Assembly (NCBI RefSeq): GCF_028553785.1 | Contig: NZ_CP067136.1 | Span: 1,302,001 to 1,366,000, forward strand | Reading direction: 5' to 3' | DNA length: 64,000 nt | DNA from: Paracoccus fistulariae | Lineage (GTDB): Bacteria > Pseudomonadota > Alphaproteobacteria > Rhodobacterales > Rhodobacteraceae | In this document: positions 48,095 to 56,464 of the stretch, in pieces | Layout of the letters: each line of letters starts with the position of its first letter | Numbering within the stretch: the stretch's first letter is position 1 | The notes under the pieces: generated by a model | Seen by the model: the letters and a program-made list of their open reading frames with translations, nothing else | What the model was told of the DNA's origin: nothing | The model's database searches: none | Program-made: the position numbers and the translations under genes

Positions 48095-48954
48095 GATGCC
48101 TCTCTGAACGTAAAGATTCCGTTGCCAATCGCGATCTTGTCGCGTTCCAGAACCCGCGTCTGGAATGAGCCGTCCGACCAGATCTCGGTCCGCAGCGTCT
48201 CGCCGGGGAAGACATGGGCGGTGAAACGGCCATCCATCGCCCCAAAGCGCCCCGCGTCATAGTCACACAGCACCGCCAGAAGCGCATGGGCCGCGGCACC
48301 AAAGCTGCACAGGCCATGCAGGATGGGCCGATCGAACCCCGCCTGTTGTGCCACGCGCGGGTCCAGATGCAGCGGATTGTTGTCGCCGTTCCACCGATAG
48401 TGCAGCGCCTGTTCCGGGCGTGTCGGGCAGTCAAACACATGGTCTGGCGCGTCCACGGGTATCTGATGCGGTGCCTTGACCGGACCTTGCGGCCCCCCGA
48501 AACCGCCATCGCCACGCAGGAAGGTGGTGCCTCGGCAGGTGGCCAGATGCTGTCCGGTTCGGGCATCGGTTATGTCTTTTTCCGTGTAAAGCAGCGCGCC
48601 CCGGCCCGGTCCCTTGTCGATCAGGCCGGTGACGCGCGTTCTGGCCAGAATGCTGCCCTCGACCGGGATCGGCTGGTGAATGGTCAGCCCCTGCTCGCCG
48701 TGAACCAGCCGCAGCGCATCCACCCCGGTCGCGGGATCACCCAGCCAGAAGCCGGGATGGCCCAGCACCGTGACGATCGAGGGCATGGCACGCTGATCGT
48801 CGGCCAAGGCGCCCAGATAGGCCAGTTGCCGCATATCCATCGCATCCTGCCCAAGCCCGACCGACAGCCCGTATCGCGCCAGTTCGGGCAGGCCGTAATC
48901 CTGCCGGATCTCGGGAATGGGGAAACTCATCAACCGGTCATAATCAATCGCCAT
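48091..48954 (-). CDS. MaoC-type (R)-specific enoyl-CoA hydratase 2
   Basis: 287-residue double-hotdog hydratase of the hydratase-2 type found in peroxisomal MFE2. The signature YRWNGDNNPLHLDP holds Asp191, Asn193 and His196, followed by FDRPILHGLC. The N-terminal hotdog lacks the motif, as is normal. It hydrates trans-2-enoyl-CoA to the (R)-3-hydroxy ester, the substrate for an MFE2-type SDR such as the one encoded at 51.0-52.0 kb. ATG 48954 is preferred over GTG 48963 since AAAGGTG is correctly spaced from it. Confidence 0.88.
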   Translation of the reverse strand: MAIDYDRLMSFPIPEIRQDYGLPELARYGLSVGLGQDAMDMRQLAYLGALADDQRAMPSIVTVLGHPGFWLGDPATGVDALRLVHGEQGLTIHQPIPVEGSILARTRVTGLIDKGPGRGALLYTEKDITDARTGQHLATCRGTTFLRGDGGFGGPQGPVKAPHQIPVDAPDHVFDCPTRPEQALHYRWNGDNNPLHLDPRVAQQAGFDRPILHGLCSFGAAAHALLAVLCDYDAGRFGAMDGRFTAHVFPGETLRTEIWSDGSFQTRVLERDKIAIGNGIFTFREAS

Positions 48955-48987
48955 CGGTCGCACCTTTCTGAACAGGGCGCGGGCCGG

Positions 48988-50154
48988 TCATGCCTGCGCC
49001 CGCTGGGCCAGCGTGCGGCGCGCGATCACAAGCTGCTGGATCTGGCTGGTGCCTTCATAGATCCGCAGCAGGCGGATATCGCGATAGAGCCGCTCGATAT
49101 CATATTCGGCCATGTAGCCGGCACCGCCGTGGATCTGCAGGGCGCGGTCCGCGATGCGCCCGGCCGCCTCGGTGCAGAAATATTTGGTGCAGGAGGCCTG
49201 AAGGATCGCCTGCCCGTCCCGATCAAAGCTGCGGGCGCTTTCGTAAAGCAGCGCGCGGGCGGCGTGCAGATCCGCCTGACTATCGGCCAGCAGGCCCTGA
49301 ACCAGCTGATGGCTGGCGATCGGCGCGCCGAACTGATGGCGCTGCAAGGCATAATCGGTTGCCAGATCCAGCATCCGTTGTCCCTGCCCCACGGCCATGG
49401 CCCCGACATGGATGCGCCCGCGATCCAGCACCTTCATCGCCGTCCGGAACCCCTGATGCAGGCGATCCGGGCCGCCGATAATGGCGCTGGCGGGCAGGCG
49501 CACATCCTCCAGAATCACGTCAGAGGTCTTGGTCCCGCGCTGACCCATCTTGCGGTCGGGGCGGGCGACGGTGATGCCCGGCGTATCGGCGGGCAGGATA
49601 AAGGCCGACACCCCATCCGCGCCGTGCCGGTCGGGATCGGTGCGCGCAAACAGCGTAAAGACACCGGCCCGCACGGCATTGGTGATATAGCGCTTGGTCC
49701 CGTTCAGGATGAAGTCATCACCGTCACGCCGCGCCGTCGTCCGGATACCGCCCGCATCCGAGCCGTTATCGGGTTCGGTCAGCGCGAAAGAGGCGATGAT
49801 ATCTCCGCTGGCAATCCCCGGCAGCCAGGTCTGTTTCTGCGCCTCGGTGCCATCCATCACGATGCCCTGCGACCCGATGCCCACATTCGTCCCGATCAGC
49901 GACCGGAAGGATAGCGAGGCATAGCACAGGGCCTCGATCAGGCGTGCCTCCTGGCTGACAGTGACGCCGATGCCGCCATATTCGGCGGGCGTGGACAGGC
50001 CGAACAGCCCCATCCGCTTCATCTCGGCGATGATATCGGCAGGAATGTCGTCGATCTCCTCGACCCGCTTTTCGGCCGGGATCAGGCGCTCTTTCGTAAA
50101 GCGGGTCACGCTGTCCAGCAACTGCCCGAAAACATCCTCGTCTGGCTGTGACAC
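48988..50154 (-). CDS. Acyl-CoA dehydrogenase
   Basis: 388-residue acyl-CoA dehydrogenase with ASFALTEPDNGSDAGGI, DFILNGTKRYITNA, the QFGAPIASHQLVQGLLAD helix and IHGGAGYMAEYDIERLYRD; the probable catalytic base is the Glu of IYEGTSQIQQL near the C-terminus. GTG start. It is the first gene of the cluster III operon and is divergent from an IclR-type regulator. The four-gene order dehydrogenase, hydratase 2, isomerase-like crotonase and permease suggests oxidation of an unusual, perhaps branched or cyclic, acyl-CoA. Confidence 0.9.
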   Translation of the reverse strand: MSQPDEDVFGQLLDSVTRFTKERLIPAEKRVEEIDDIPADIIAEMKRMGLFGLSTPAEYGGIGVTVSQEARLIEALCYASLSFRSLIGTNVGIGSQGIVMDGTEAQKQTWLPGIASGDIIASFALTEPDNGSDAGGIRTTARRDGDDFILNGTKRYITNAVRAGVFTLFARTDPDRHGADGVSAFILPADTPGITVARPDRKMGQRGTKTSDVILEDVRLPASAIIGGPDRLHQGFRTAMKVLDRGRIHVGAMAVGQGQRMLDLATDYALQRHQFGAPIASHQLVQGLLADSQADLHAARALLYESARSFDRDGQAILQASCTKYFCTEAAGRIADRALQIHGGAGYMAEYDIERLYRDIRLLRIYEGTSQIQQLVIARRTLAQRAQA

Positions 50155-50226
50155 GGCACCCCCTCCTGTCCCTTGTCGGATCGAATCTATTCTGTATATT
50201 GAACGACATTCTGCAAGGAAAATAAT

Positions 50227-51003
50227 ATGTCGGATGATTCAGCCCAGAAACTGGTGCCCGCAGTGCAGAATGCGACGGCGATCCTGCGCCTGCTGGCAGC
50301 CGGATCAACACCGATGGGCGCGACCCAGATCGCCCGCGACGCGGGGCTGAATGTTTCCACGGCTTTCAATATCTTACGGACGCTGGCGCATGAGGGGATC
50401 GTCAGCTTTGATCCGGCGGACAAGACTTATCGGATCGGCATGGGATTGCTGGAATTCGCCACGCCGCTGCTGGGCGCGAACCCGGCGGATCTGATCCGGC
50501 CGCTGCTGAACGCCATCGCGCAGGAACATCAGGTGATGATCGCCCTGTGGCAGGTCACGGCGGGCAAAAGAATCGTGCTGATCGACCGCTTTGCCGCGCC
50601 GAATATCGTGCAGGCCGTGATCGCGCGCCACAGCCGTCTGCCCGTCTTTGCAGGCGCCATCGGACGCTGCTATGCCGCGCAGATGAAGCTGTCGCGCAGC
50701 CGGGCGCGACGGGGTTATGACGGGGTGCGCTGGCAATCCGCGCCCGGCTTTGACAGCTATTGGCAAGATGTCCAGACCGCCGCCCAAACCGGTATCGGCC
50801 AGGATCGCGGGCAGCTTTTCCGGGGGCTGGACATTATCGCGGCGCTGGCCTGCGACAAGGATGATACCCCGCGCCTTGGCCTCAGCAGCATCACCATTGC
50901 GGGGCAACATGACGATGACAGCCTGTCCCGCATCGGCCCTGCCCTGCTGTCGGCGGCGACGCAGATCGAGCGTACGATCTTTGGCCGGGCGGCGGGCATA
51001 TGA
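50227..51003 (+). CDS. IclR-family transcriptional regulator
   Basis: 258-residue IclR-type regulator. The winged helix-turn-helix is at about 10-75 (LVPAVQNATAILRLLAAG, TQIARDAGLNVSTAFNILRTLAHEG), followed by the effector domain, in which the family's arginine-type pocket residues are divergent. It is divergent from the acyl-CoA dehydrogenase operon (72 bp between starts) and followed after 27 bp by an SDR gene. It is the likely local repressor or activator of cluster III. AAGGA lies 7 bases before the ATG. Confidence 0.9.
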   Translation: MSDDSAQKLVPAVQNATAILRLLAAGSTPMGATQIARDAGLNVSTAFNILRTLAHEGIVSFDPADKTYRIGMGLLEFATPLLGANPADLIRPLLNAIAQEHQVMIALWQVTAGKRIVLIDRFAAPNIVQAVIARHSRLPVFAGAIGRCYAAQMKLSRSRARRGYDGVRWQSAPGFDSYWQDVQTAAQTGIGQDRGQLFRGLDIIAALACDKDDTPRLGLSSITIAGQHDDDSLSRIGPALLSAATQIERTIFGRAAGI

Positions 51004-51030
51004 CAGAGATCACAGCAGAGAGGAGGTCAC

Positions 51031-51951
51031 ATGTCTGACGAAAAACCCCCGACGGGAAAGGTCATTCTGATTACGGGCGCGGGCGGCGGCATCGGTCGCG
51101 GCATCGCGGTCGAGGCCGCAAAGGCCGGCGCGCAGGTGGTGGTGAACGACCTTGGCGCGACCCTTGACGGACAGCGGGAATCCAGCGCCGCCGCCCAGAC
51201 TGTCGTGGCCGAGATCGAAGGATCGGGCGGTCAGGCCGTGGCCAATGGCGACGATGTTTCGGACCCGGAGGGCGCGCAGGCCATGGTCCGGCAGGCGGTC
51301 GACACCTTCGGGCGGCTGGATGCCGTGGTCAATAATGCGGGCATCCTCCGCGATGGCTTTTTCCACAAGATGAGCTATGAGAATTTCGATGCGGTGGTGA
51401 AGGTCCATCTGTACGGCGCCTTCAATGTCAGCCGCGCTGCCGCCGATGTCATGCGTCAGCAGAATTCCGGCAGCCTGATCCACATGACCTCGACCTCGGG
51501 TCTGATCGGTAATCTGGCGCAGGCCAATTATTCCGCCGCCAAGCTGGGCATCGCGGCCCTGTCGAAATCCATCGCGCTGGACCTGCGGCGCTGGAATATC
51601 CGTTCGAATTGCATCGCCCCCTTCGCCTGGAGCCGGATGACATCCTCGATCAAGGTCGACGGCCCCGAACAGCAAGAGCGTGTCGACCGCATGAAGGAAA
51701 TGTCGCCCGACAAGATCGCCCCGCTGGCGCTGTACCTGGCCTCGGATGACAGTGCCGAGACGACGGGGCAGATCTTTGCCGTCCGCAATAACGAGATCTT
51801 CCTGATGTCGCAGCCCCGGCCCAGCCGTTCGGTCCATCGTGGCGAGGGCTGGACGATGGCCAGCGTCCGGGATCAGGCCATCCCGGCCCTGAAATCCAGC
51901 TATCTGCCGCTGGATGTGTCGGCGGATGTCTTTAGCTGGGATCCTGTCTGA
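51031..51951 (+). CDS. MFE2-type SDR 3-hydroxyacyl-CoA dehydrogenase
   Basis: 306-residue short-chain dehydrogenase resembling the dehydrogenase part of peroxisomal multifunctional enzyme 2 (HSD17B4). The NAD site TGAGGGIG is at 15-22, VVNDLGATLDGQ follows, and NNAGILRDGFFHKMS is the MFE2 hallmark. The active-site residues are Ser154, Tyr167 and Lys171 (YSAAKLG). It would oxidise (R)-3-hydroxyacyl-CoA made by the divergent operon's hydratase 2. GAGGAGG precedes the ATG. Confidence 0.88.
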   Translation: MSDEKPPTGKVILITGAGGGIGRGIAVEAAKAGAQVVVNDLGATLDGQRESSAAAQTVVAEIEGSGGQAVANGDDVSDPEGAQAMVRQAVDTFGRLDAVVNNAGILRDGFFHKMSYENFDAVVKVHLYGAFNVSRAAADVMRQQNSGSLIHMTSTSGLIGNLAQANYSAAKLGIAALSKSIALDLRRWNIRSNCIAPFAWSRMTSSIKVDGPEQQERVDRMKEMSPDKIAPLALYLASDDSAETTGQIFAVRNNEIFLMSQPRPSRSVHRGEGWTMASVRDQAIPALKSSYLPLDVSADVFSWDPV

Positions 51952-51963
51952 GGCGCGCGCGGA

Positions 51964-53352
51964 CTAGCTGTCGGGAAAGCTGACCTTGCCGGTCCAGCTT
52001 GGCATTCTCAGCTTGCTGTCATCGGTGCCGATGACCTGGGAATTCGACAAGAGCCAGCTTTTGGCGGCCGGTCCGTCGCGATCCTTTAACCGGCCCATGC
52101 TCATGCCAAGCGACAGGAAGCCGCAGACCAGCGCCGAGGCGGCCGAGGTGCCGCCGAAGCGGCAGAAATAGGATCCGAATTCGCGCATGCGGCGGTCGGG
52201 ATATTCGCGATCAAACGGGCTGGTGGAATAGCCGCCGCGCCCGGGCACATCCGTCGCGATGACGTCATAGCTGGAATACTTGTAGTTCGAATTCCCGTCG
52301 GGCACGCCGACGCCGTCATAATCGGCCCGCATCTCATCAAGGCGGACCTCGTTCCGGTCGAAGATCTCGGCATCGTTGCCCGGCGCGAACACCATGGCGC
52401 TGGCCAGGCTGGAATAGCTGCTGCGATAGCCCTTGGCATTCAGCGCCCCGACCGAGATGATGCCGTTATGTTCGGTCGCCAGATTGGCCGGGTAGATGCC
52501 GTTTTCCTCATTCGCATTGCCCGCCGCGCAGATCACGGGGCAATGCATCGACACTTCGACGATCAGCTGCGCCAGTTCGGTCCACATCTCCTTGTCTTCA
52601 GGCCGCAGGGCGACGCGCTGCGTGGCGGTTTGCAGATCCTCATTCCCGATCTGCTGATCGTTCAGTTCCGGCACGATCCGCGAGGGGTCCGGAATCGACC
52701 GTGGCAGCAGGATCAGATCGGCCCCGACCAGCTGCGTATAAAGAAAGGCCAGCAGCAGCGATTCCGGATGCGGATCGAAATTGGTCGAGATCTGCACGAT
52801 CTCGCAGGTCGGATCGACACCCATATAGGGCAAGGGAAGATCCCAGACGTGACCGTCGATGCCCAATTGCTGCGCCACCGCCGGGCGCGCGCCCACAAGC
52901 CCCGCCACACAGGTACCATGGGCCGAAAAGGTGGGGGACACGCAGGGCTTTATCCCGCGATAATGCGCGGTGGATTCCTTGGACAGGCGATCCACGAATT
53001 CCTTCAGCAATTCACGTGTCAGGGGCAGCGAATTGGCGACCGGCGTGGACCAGTTCAGTTGCAGATCCCCGATCGCGGCATTGCCGTCTTCGGCAAAGGA
53101 AAAAGAGCCCAGACGCGCCGAAAACAGATCCAGCGACAATGTGCGGTCGACGGCGGACAGAAGGTTGGGATGTTCCGCCGCGACCGAGGTGTCGATGATC
53201 GCGACCCGCGTGGGACGGGTGACCGCATCGGCGGACCAGTCATTCGGGCGCCCCGCATCCGAGATCACGCCCAGGGTCTTCAGATGCCACAGCGCATCAT
53301 AGCTGGGATAGGTTTCGCTGGCGGGGATCGGGGTTGGGGTTTCAACATTCAT
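51964..53352 (-). CDS. S8 subtilisin-like serine peptidase
   Basis: 462-residue peptidase of the subtilase superfamily with a complete triad: Asp54 in VAIIDTSVA, His145 in SAHGTCVAGLVG and Ser403 in FGGTSAASALVCG; the oxyanion Asn279 is in VICAAGN. There is no signal peptide and no propeptide of the usual sort, so it is probably cytoplasmic or exported by another route. Long inserts between the Asp and His regions and before the Ser are unlike secreted subtilisins. It is the last gene of a three-gene minus-strand operon with a PAP2-fold protein (3 bp away) and a SARP-type regulator. Its target is unknown; regulator or partner cleavage is possible. Confidence 0.88.
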   Translation of the reverse strand: MNVETPTPIPASETYPSYDALWHLKTLGVISDAGRPNDWSADAVTRPTRVAIIDTSVAAEHPNLLSAVDRTLSLDLFSARLGSFSFAEDGNAAIGDLQLNWSTPVANSLPLTRELLKEFVDRLSKESTAHYRGIKPCVSPTFSAHGTCVAGLVGARPAVAQQLGIDGHVWDLPLPYMGVDPTCEIVQISTNFDPHPESLLLAFLYTQLVGADLILLPRSIPDPSRIVPELNDQQIGNEDLQTATQRVALRPEDKEMWTELAQLIVEVSMHCPVICAAGNANEENGIYPANLATEHNGIISVGALNAKGYRSSYSSLASAMVFAPGNDAEIFDRNEVRLDEMRADYDGVGVPDGNSNYKYSSYDVIATDVPGRGGYSTSPFDREYPDRRMREFGSYFCRFGGTSAASALVCGFLSLGMSMGRLKDRDGPAAKSWLLSNSQVIGTDDSKLRMPSWTGKVSFPDS

Positions 53353-53355
53353 GGC

Positions 53356-54222
53356 TCAAATCCATTCGGCAAGTGCGGCCAGCATTTCCTCTTCGCAGAC
53401 GCGTTCCAGACAGGGCGTGATCATCCGCGCCAGCTGATAGCCCGCATCCGTGTCCGAGCGGTAATGAACCCCCGCCCATTCGCGGTTTTCGGCAATGCGG
53501 CGCGCGCTGTTCATCAGTTCGGAACTGGCCGGATGTTCGGGCAGGATCCGCGAAAACAGGAAGGCCAGCGAGAAGGACTGGAAAGAGTGGTTCGACGGGT
53601 AGGACTGATGCGGCGGATCGGGCAGCAACGGGCAAAGCCGCGGCTCGATCTGGCTGGGCCGGGTGACGTTATAGCGATCCTTGTAGCGCAGCCCGATCTC
53701 ATCGGTCAGCGCAAGGATGACATAGAACAGATGTTCGGTCGCGCCATAGCCACCGACCCCCTCGATACCCAGAGGGCGCAGATAGCCGGACAGTTCCAGA
53801 TTGGCCTCGCGCATGATTTCATCGACGCGGCCGCGTTCGCGCTCGGTCTTGCGCAGGGCTTGCTTGATCAGCAATTCCTTGGCCTCGGCACGCAGCATTT
53901 CGGGCGATGGCGGACGCGGGATCGGCAGCGCGATCCAGTCCTCTTTCATCGCATACAGCTTTTCCCGCGCCTTCCACGGCTCCAGGATCCCGCCCTCGGA
54001 TTCAGTTGTGCGATTGCGGTTGCGGTTCCGGTTGCGATTTCGGTTTCTGTTGCGATTGCGGTTTCGGTTGCGATTGCGGTTCAGCGACAGGACCGACAGC
54101 ACGGCACCCGATTGCGCCGCCGTCGCCGGGTTTGGCATCGACTGAACGATGCCCCCGTTCAGAACAAGCCCGCTGGAGGTGACCGTGAAATGGTTGTCTG
54201 CAATGATTTCAAGGTCGCTCAT
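53356..54222 (-). CDS. Soluble PAP2/haloperoxidase-fold protein with an Asn-Arg repeat
   Basis: 288-residue protein. Residues 48-71 are twelve Asn-Arg dipeptides, and a helical charged region follows. The C-terminal half has the three PAP2 motifs: KDRYNVTRP (181-189), PSNH (His212), and NR-x5-H-x3-D (Arg247, His253, Asp257) in NREWAGVHYRSDTD. No transmembrane helices are visible, so it is closer to soluble vanadium haloperoxidases and acid phosphatases than to membrane lipid phosphatases. It may be a phosphatase or an oxidase; the N-terminal 45 residues have no match. ATG 54222 is used rather than TTG 54225. It lies 5 bp after the SARP gene's stop. Confidence 0.75.
   Translation of the reverse strand: MSDLEIIADNHFTVTSSGLVLNGGIVQSMPNPATAAQSGAVLSVLSLNRNRNRNRNRNRNRNRNRNRNRNRTTESEGGILEPWKAREKLYAMKEDWIALPIPRPPSPEMLRAEAKELLIKQALRKTERERGRVDEIMREANLELSGYLRPLGIEGVGGYGATEHLFYVILALTDEIGLRYKDRYNVTRPSQIEPRLCPLLPDPPHQSYPSNHSFQSFSLAFLFSRILPEHPASSELMNSARRIAENREWAGVHYRSDTDAGYQLARMITPCLERVCEEEMLAALAEWI
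54010..54081 (-). repeat. 12-unit hexanucleotide-derived Asn-Arg repeat
   Basis: Twelve consecutive 6-bp units (consensus AACCGC on the minus strand, with AAT and CGA/CGG/AGA variants) encode (Asn-Arg)12 inside the PAP2-fold gene. Synonymous differences between units show it is not a fresh expansion. As units are 6 bp, gain or loss keeps the reading frame and changes only the length of the basic tract. Confidence 0.9.
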
Positions 54223-54227
54223 CAAGG

Positions 54228-56165
54228 CTACTCCGTGTATTTCCTGATCGCGTCGATCAGGATGTTTTCCTTTTCCCTCTGGGTGATGCGGAACCGCTCT
54301 TTCTGCACCTCGCTATCGGCGAATTGCGGATCGGTCTGCAAAAGGGACTGATAGATTTCGCGGGCTTCCGCGTCCCGGCCCGCAAAGCTGAGACTGGCCA
54401 GAAGATAGCGCTTGGCGGCGTTGAAGCGGGGCTGTTTGCGCAAGGCGCTTCGGCCCGCGACAATCGCCTGCGCGGTGTCGCCGATCATCACAGAGGTCAT
54501 CGCCAATGTGGTGTCATAGCCATAGCTGATCGGGCTGAATCCGCCCAGGCAAACCGCCTTTTTCGCGGCATCATAGGCGGTCTTGTAATCGCCGGTATAG
54601 AATTTGTGCAGCGCATAGTGATCCCAGACGAAGGCCTGATTTGGGTTCAGGCTCAGCGCCCGTTCCAGCAATTCGCCCGCACGGTCGTGATCGCGGAAGA
54701 CATAGCCCATCGTATGGCCCAGACAAGCCAGCGAAATCGAGTTGAAGGGATTGTCGTCCAGCGCCTCTCGGGCAAGGCGGTCGGTTTCGCCCACGGCCAT
54801 CGCATCCAGCGATCCAAGATTCTCGCCGATCCGGAACGAGGCCGCATAGGCGCGCAGCGAGGTATAAAGCGTGTCCGGGTAACGCTCGATCATCTGGCCC
54901 AGCATCGCCTCGGTATTGGTCAGGGCATTGCGGTCCAGGCGGAACATCATGTTCAGCGCCGTATAGCCGACCATCAGCGACCTGCTTTCCGGCGGCGCTT
55001 CCGTCTGCCGCGAGCGCAGGATGAACTTCGACAGCCGGTCGACATTCTGGCTGACAAAGCCGGAAATGATCATCGTGTCGGGTTCCTGCAACTCATCGAC
55101 CGAAACCTGGATGGACTGGCTCCATTCCAGCGTCATGGTCGCGGCGCTGTACAGAAAGAAGGTCAGGGTCAGGCTTTTATGGACCTGCAACGTCCTGACG
55201 CGGATATAAAATTCAGTCTCATAGGCGCCCAGAAACCGTTCCGAAGGGGTATCGACCTCTCTTAGGTCATAGATATCGACGGGCTGCAATTCGCCCAGGT
55301 TTCGGGCGATGCCTTCCAGCAGCTGATCGGCCAGATGCATGGTCGTGGCATCGCAGCCCTGCTGGATATTGGGCAGAATGCCCAGCGAGGCGCGCGGTTC
55401 GATATTGCAGGGCGCAAAGGACACATCGGTCACCGGCGCGGTTGCGCCAAAGGCAGGCATCTCCTTCAAACGCTCGAACAGCTGGGCCGATTTGTTCTGC
55501 CAGGTCTGGCGTTCGAACAGCAGCCATTCCTCGAATTCCTCATCGCGGATATCCAGACCTTCCAGCAGTTCGGTTTCCGCATCGATGCCCAACACGGAAA
55601 GCTGCGCCGGATCGTCCTGAACCGCCCAGTAATCGACCCACAGCGCATCCGCCTGCAGGCCGATGGAATTGCGGTCCACCCGCAGCACGCTGTCGGCCAG
55701 ATTGCCCAGATCCTTGCGCAATTCGAAGATCAGCTGGCGCAGGCTGGTCGAGGATTTGTTCTCGTCGCTCTGGCTCCACAGCTTGTCGCGCAGCCAGACG
55801 CGGGTGCGTTCGCGGCGCGGCGCCAGCGCCAGCAGGGCCAGCAGCGCCTGCGCCTTCTTGATCCGGGGCGCGCAGCTTTCATCCTGCCCGCGCAAAAGAC
55901 CGAAAGGGCCAAGAAGATACAACCGCACCAGCGGCCTGCTGACCGTCACGACCTCGGTTGTCTCGGAAAGGGAAGTGACATTTGGAAGAGCAGCGGGAGG
56001 GGAGGAAACAGCATACTCATCATAAACCCGAGCCGGTATTCTTGCCGGGCTGACCGGCGCGGGCGCTTGCGGCTGACCAGAACATTCGTATGTGGCTTCG
56101 ACAGAATGGTCCATCAACTTAGATGCCCGTGCTCTTCCAAATGCAGAATCACCTTCACACGTCAT
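54228..56165 (-). CDS. SARP-like transcriptional regulator with TPR-type C-terminal region
   Basis: 645-residue protein. After a polar 75-residue N-terminus, residues 80-170 form an OmpR-like winged helix of the SARP/BTAD type (RLYLLGPFGLLRGQDESC, KKAQALLALLALAP, RLRDKLW-like and SSTSLRQLIFELRKDLG). A middle region of about 250 residues follows and then helical repeats (about 430-630, including DDNPFNSISLACLGHTMGYVF and ERALSLNPNQAFVWDHYALHKFYTGDY) that resemble TPRs. There is no membrane segment. As first gene of the operon with the PAP2-fold and S8 genes, it is their likely regulator. ATG 56165 is used; ATG 56114 is possible. Confidence 0.78.
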   Translation of the reverse strand: MTCEGDSAFGRARASKLMDHSVEATYECSGQPQAPAPVSPARIPARVYDEYAVSSPPAALPNVTSLSETTEVVTVSRPLVRLYLLGPFGLLRGQDESCAPRIKKAQALLALLALAPRRERTRVWLRDKLWSQSDENKSSTSLRQLIFELRKDLGNLADSVLRVDRNSIGLQADALWVDYWAVQDDPAQLSVLGIDAETELLEGLDIRDEEFEEWLLFERQTWQNKSAQLFERLKEMPAFGATAPVTDVSFAPCNIEPRASLGILPNIQQGCDATTMHLADQLLEGIARNLGELQPVDIYDLREVDTPSERFLGAYETEFYIRVRTLQVHKSLTLTFFLYSAATMTLEWSQSIQVSVDELQEPDTMIISGFVSQNVDRLSKFILRSRQTEAPPESRSLMVGYTALNMMFRLDRNALTNTEAMLGQMIERYPDTLYTSLRAYAASFRIGENLGSLDAMAVGETDRLAREALDDNPFNSISLACLGHTMGYVFRDHDRAGELLERALSLNPNQAFVWDHYALHKFYTGDYKTAYDAAKKAVCLGGFSPISYGYDTTLAMTSVMIGDTAQAIVAGRSALRKQPRFNAAKRYLLASLSFAGRDAEAREIYQSLLQTDPQFADSEVQKERFRITQREKENILIDAIRKYTE

Positions 56166-56464
56166 CCGTTAGCTACCCGTTATCTATTGGCGCGAGGGGG
56201 CGAAAAAACAGGAAAAGGCTGAAAACAAAGCTACGGCAACAGGGCCAGAAACCAGAAAAACACTCAGCAACCGGGATCGGGATGCCCCCCATCCCGCCGG
56301 TCAGTTCCCGATCTCATGATAGCACTGATTGGCCCGAAAACCAAAAGCTTAACCGTGTTGCGGGCAGGCAGGACAGGCGGCGGCGCCCGTCGCGCCGACA
56401 CCCGGCGCATCCGCGATCCGGGCATATGTCGCGATCTTCGACGCGAAAAAACCGCCGGCAGCCG
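56166..56464. other. Intergenic region upstream of the SARP operon
   Basis: 299 bp between the epmA stop and the SARP gene start, both on the minus strand. No gene or convincing terminator is visible. The A-rich stretch at about 56200-56265 is lower in GC than the surroundings and is the likely promoter region of the three-gene operon. Confidence 0.45.

Noticed and set aside
50155..50226. Palindromic operator upstream of the second IclR gene
   Set aside because: Only short, imperfect symmetries (GAACGACATTC and similar) were found, not distinguishable from chance.
54010..54081. CRISPR-like or tandem-repeat array
   Set aside because: The 6-bp units have no spacers and lie in frame within a protein-coding gene; it is a coding repeat.
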